Source of the DNA: Acidobacteriota bacterium | GTDB taxonomy: Bacteria; Acidobacteriota; Terriglobia; UBA7540 | Reading direction: 5' to 3' | Length of the DNA: 6,765 bases | Assembly (NCBI GenBank): GCA_003171295.1 | Contig: PMYF01000535.1 | Location: forward strand, 2,658-9,422 | Shown here: positions 4,983 through 6,765 of the stretch, in pieces | Numbering within the stretch: the first letter of the stretch is position 1 | How the letters are laid out: the number at the start of each line of letters is the position of its first letter | Made by a program: the position numbers and the translations under genes | Notes under the pieces: generated by a model | What the model was told of the DNA's origin: nothing | The model's database searches: none | The model's input: the letters and a program-made list of their open reading frames with translations, nothing else

Positions 4983-6331
4983 CGGCCACCGCCCTTTACC
5001 TGTCACCCGACGCCACGCTTCCTTACAGCCGGGGCTGCGGGCACGCCCTGGTGGTGCGGCAGTTGAGCCGCGCCCTGGAGCACCTGGGGTTGCCACCGCG
5101 TTCCGTTGTTCTTACCACTGATATTGGCTGCGTGGGCCTGGCCGACTCGCTGTTCCCTTACCTGCATACCGTTCACACCACGCACGGCCGCTCCACGGCG
5201 TTCGCCACCGGGATGGCCCTGGCCGACGCAGTTCTCGAACCCCACGGGCTGAAACCGATCGTCATGATCGGCGATGGCGGGGCGATGATTGGACTGCTGC
5301 ACTTGGTGCACGCAGCGCAACTGAACGTGGATGTCACCGTACTGGTTCACAACAACTTCCTTTTCGGCATGACGGGCGGCCAGCACTCCGCGCTAAGCCC
5401 CCTAAACTGGGTCACCGCCACCACACCGGACGGCAACTGGACGCCGCCGCTGGATTTGGTGGCGCTGCTGCGCACCGCTCATGCCAGCTTTCTGGCCCGG
5501 CAGTTCGCCACCAGCCAGGAATTGGCAACGACCATCGCTGACGCGATTGACTTCCCGGGATTCTCCCTCGTGGAGATCGTGGAGCTTTGCCCTGCCTACG
5601 GAGCGCGGTGGAACCAAGCGAGCGGCGCTGCCCTCGAGGAGATCGTCGAGCGCCAGGGTTACACCGTCGGCGAAGTGGAAGCCGAGATGGAACGCCCCAC
5701 CTTCCGCGAGCTCTATCACCACAAGTTGCAGTCACTCCGGCCCCAGGCGCCTGTAGCGGAGGTGCCCCGCATCCACTCCCCGGCTAACCTGGACGGGGAA
5801 CTCCGGCTGGTGGTGGCCGGTACCGCGGGCGAGCGCGTTCAATCGGCCGCCTCCGCGTTGTGCTGTGCCGCACTCGCGGCAGGGATCTATTCCACTCAGA
5901 AGAACGATAACCCGGTGACCCAAGGTTCGGGATTTTCGCTTTCCGAGATTTCGTTAAGCCCCCAGCCGATTGAATACACCGGTCTGGAATGCCCGGATGT
6001 GGTTCTAGTGGTCAGCGCCGACGGATGGGAGGAGCTCCGTGCGAACGGAACGCTCGCGGCGTGCGGGGAGAAGACCCTCCTGCTCCTGGACTCCCAAATC
6101 GATGCGACTCCCGCCGCCGGCCGCGTCGTCCGGCTCCCGCTGCGCCGCGAGGCAAATCCCAAACGTGCCGCCTTGGCCGCGATCGCAGCGTGGCTTGAGA
6201 AAGAGCCGCTTTTGCCTATGGAAGCGTGGGAAGCCGTGCTCGCCGCGGAACCTCCGGAGCGCCGGGCGGAATCGGCTGCCGCGCTCGATATCGGCCGCCG
6301 CTTGGCCGCAGAAGGGGTTGCCCAGGCATGA
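4979..6331 (+). CDS. 2-oxoacid:acceptor oxidoreductase, fused beta-gamma subunit
   Basis: The start is a GTG overlapping the alpha stop (GTGA, 4979-4982). The 450-residue product has two parts. Residues 1 to about 260 are the TPP-binding beta subunit: GCGHALV (19-25), TTDIGC (46-51), HTTHGRSTAFATGMALA (66-82), the TPP/Mg motif IGDGGAMIG (97-105) with HNNFLFGMTGGQHS (124-137), and ELCPAYG (202-208). Residues from about 273 to 410 resemble the gamma subunit (LRLVVAGTAGERVQSAASALCCAALAAG, then FSLSEISLS and DVVLVVS). The gamma landmarks are degenerate: GTAGER stands where GxGGQG is usual, and KNDNPVTQGSG where QSYGPEARGG is usual. Residue 17 is Ser where the family normally has the first Cys of CPGCGH, a ligand of the [4Fe-4S] cluster. 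The active complex should be made with the alpha subunit. No separate ferredoxin-like subunit is seen. The substrate is undetermined. Confidence 0.9.
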   Translation: MTATALYLSPDATLPYSRGCGHALVVRQLSRALEHLGLPPRSVVLTTDIGCVGLADSLFPYLHTVHTTHGRSTAFATGMALADAVLEPHGLKPIVMIGDGGAMIGLLHLVHAAQLNVDVTVLVHNNFLFGMTGGQHSALSPLNWVTATTPDGNWTPPLDLVALLRTAHASFLARQFATSQELATTIADAIDFPGFSLVEIVELCPAYGARWNQASGAALEEIVERQGYTVGEVEAEMERPTFRELYHHKLQSLRPQAPVAEVPRIHSPANLDGELRLVVAGTAGERVQSAASALCCAALAAGIYSTQKNDNPVTQGSGFSLSEISLSPQPIEYTGLECPDVVLVVSADGWEELRANGTLAACGEKTLLLLDSQIDATPAAGRVVRLPLRREANPKRAALAAIAAWLEKEPLLPMEAWEAVLAAEPPERRAESAAALDIGRRLAAEGVAQA

Positions 6332-6359
6332 AGCCTCATTTGTTACCCGTTCCAATATT

Positions 6360-6444
6360 CGACCCCTGCGGGGTCGGCGAGGCTTCCGTGGATTCGTTCC
6401 GGGGGTGTTGCCCCCGGCTATTACATGGTGCCCCTCCGGGGCAC
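6360..6444. repeat. Three consecutive GC-rich hairpins, REP-like element
   Basis: Three perfect stems follow each other: CGACCCC/GGGGTCG (6360-6366 with 6370-6376, loop TGC), CCGGGGG/CCCCCGG (6399-6405 with 6411-6417, loop TGTTG), and GTGCCCC/GGGGCAC (6428-6434 with 6438-6444, loop TCC). No T-run follows any of them. The pattern, including the CCCCCGGCTATTACA junction, resembles dispersed intergenic REP-type repeats known to me from Acidobacteriota and Planctomycetes genomes. This was not searched. It could also protect the 3' end of the upstream message or stop transcription before the next gene. Confidence 0.6.
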
Positions 6445-6514
6445 AAGGCATCGCGCGGCGGTGCAATTGAAACTAGTTCATAATTGCAGAATTCTTGAAC
6501 CAATAATCTAGGAT

Positions 6515-6521
6515 GGAGTGA
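6515..6521 (+). promoter_or_regulatory. Ribosome binding site of the nifJ-like gene
   Basis: GGAGTGA, one base short of GGAGGTGA, lies 5 bases before the ATG at 6527. An in-frame GTG at 6518 is inside this site and so is unlikely to be the start; the frame is closed by a TAG at 6509. Confidence 0.6.
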
Positions 6522-6526
6522 TAACG

Positions 6527-6765
6527 ATGACCAGAAGAAAGGTAACGATTGACGGGAACGAGGCTGCAGCCTACGTGGCCTATCGCGTCAGTGAAGTAAT
6601 TGCTATTTATCCCATTACGCCTTCCTCTCCCATGGGTGAGTGGGCGGATCAGTGGTCCTCGGAGGCCCTGCCCAATATCTGGGGCACCGTCCCGCATGTG
6701 ATCGAAATGCAGAGCGAGGGCGGCGCCGCCGGCGCCCTGCACGGCGCGCTGCAGGCCGGCTCGCT
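6527..6765 (+). CDS. nifJ: Pyruvate:ferredoxin (flavodoxin) oxidoreductase, N-terminal fragment
   Basis: Only the first 79 codons are in the window; the single-chain enzyme is normally near 1,190 residues, so most lies downstream. The enzyme converts pyruvate and CoA to acetyl-CoA and CO2 and reduces ferredoxin or flavodoxin, in the cytoplasm. The visible part is a clear match to domain I: TIDGNEAAAYVAYRVSEV (7-24), then AIYPITPSSPMGEWAD (26-41) and VIEMQSEGGAAGALHGALQAG (58-78). Thr31 and Glu64 fall at the same numbers as the active-site Thr31 and the TPP-activating Glu64 of the Desulfovibrio africanus enzyme (numbering from memory). It stands 195 bases after the fused beta-gamma gene, with hairpins between, so it is probably a separate unit or weakly read through. 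Confidence 0.93.
   Translation, partial: MTRRKVTIDGNEAAAYVAYRVSEVIAIYPITPSSPMGEWADQWSSEALPNIWGTVPHVIEMQSEGGAAGALHGALQAGS

Noticed and set aside
5896..6466. Minus-strand frames at the end of the fused beta-gamma gene
   Set aside because: They overlap a frame with clear gamma-domain resemblance and have Arg/Ala/Ser-rich composition typical of antisense shadows.

Overview
The window looks like a moderately GC-rich bacterial chromosome with every recognised gene on the + strand. The style of the genes (an LSTATM-type MurQ end, a 7-helix orphan membrane protein paired with a small one-anchor protein, 2-oxoacid:ferredoxin oxidoreductases) resembles Acidobacteriota. That placement is from memory of the families, not from a search, and is only moderately sure.

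Layout. (1) Positions 1-1620: the 3' end of murQ (cell-wall recycling) followed 43 bases later by a complete murA (first committed step of peptidoglycan synthesis). A terminator-like hairpin follows. (2) Positions about 1690-2168: a stretch of nearly 500 bases with no convincing gene, more AT-rich in places, with several palindromes. It probably serves as the leader of the next unit. (3) Positions 2156-3680: a compact unit of unknown function. It holds a very strong ribosome site, a 34-residue peptide made of two near-identical 12-residue repeats (NRVAIGPMPMPP), a long imperfect hairpin just before the next start, a 7-helix membrane protein, and an ATGA-coupled single-anchor protein. A second hairpin closes it. 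(4) Positions 3855-6331: a two-gene operon for a 2-oxoacid:acceptor oxidoreductase. The alpha subunit overlaps by 4 bases (GTGA) with a fused beta-gamma subunit. The beta part has Ser where the first Cys of the usual CPGCGH motif is expected. (5) Positions 6360-6444: three GC-rich hairpins in a row, REP-like. (6) Positions 6527 to the end: the first 79 codons of a NifJ-type pyruvate:ferredoxin oxidoreductase.

How they fit together. MurQ and MurA both feed the amino-sugar/peptidoglycan pool. The two oxidoreductases both link CoA-dependent 2-oxoacid decarboxylation to a low-potential electron carrier, which suggests a block of ferredoxin-linked central carbon metabolism. The peptide/membrane-protein unit between them has no obvious metabolic link to either side and is the best candidate for something undescribed.
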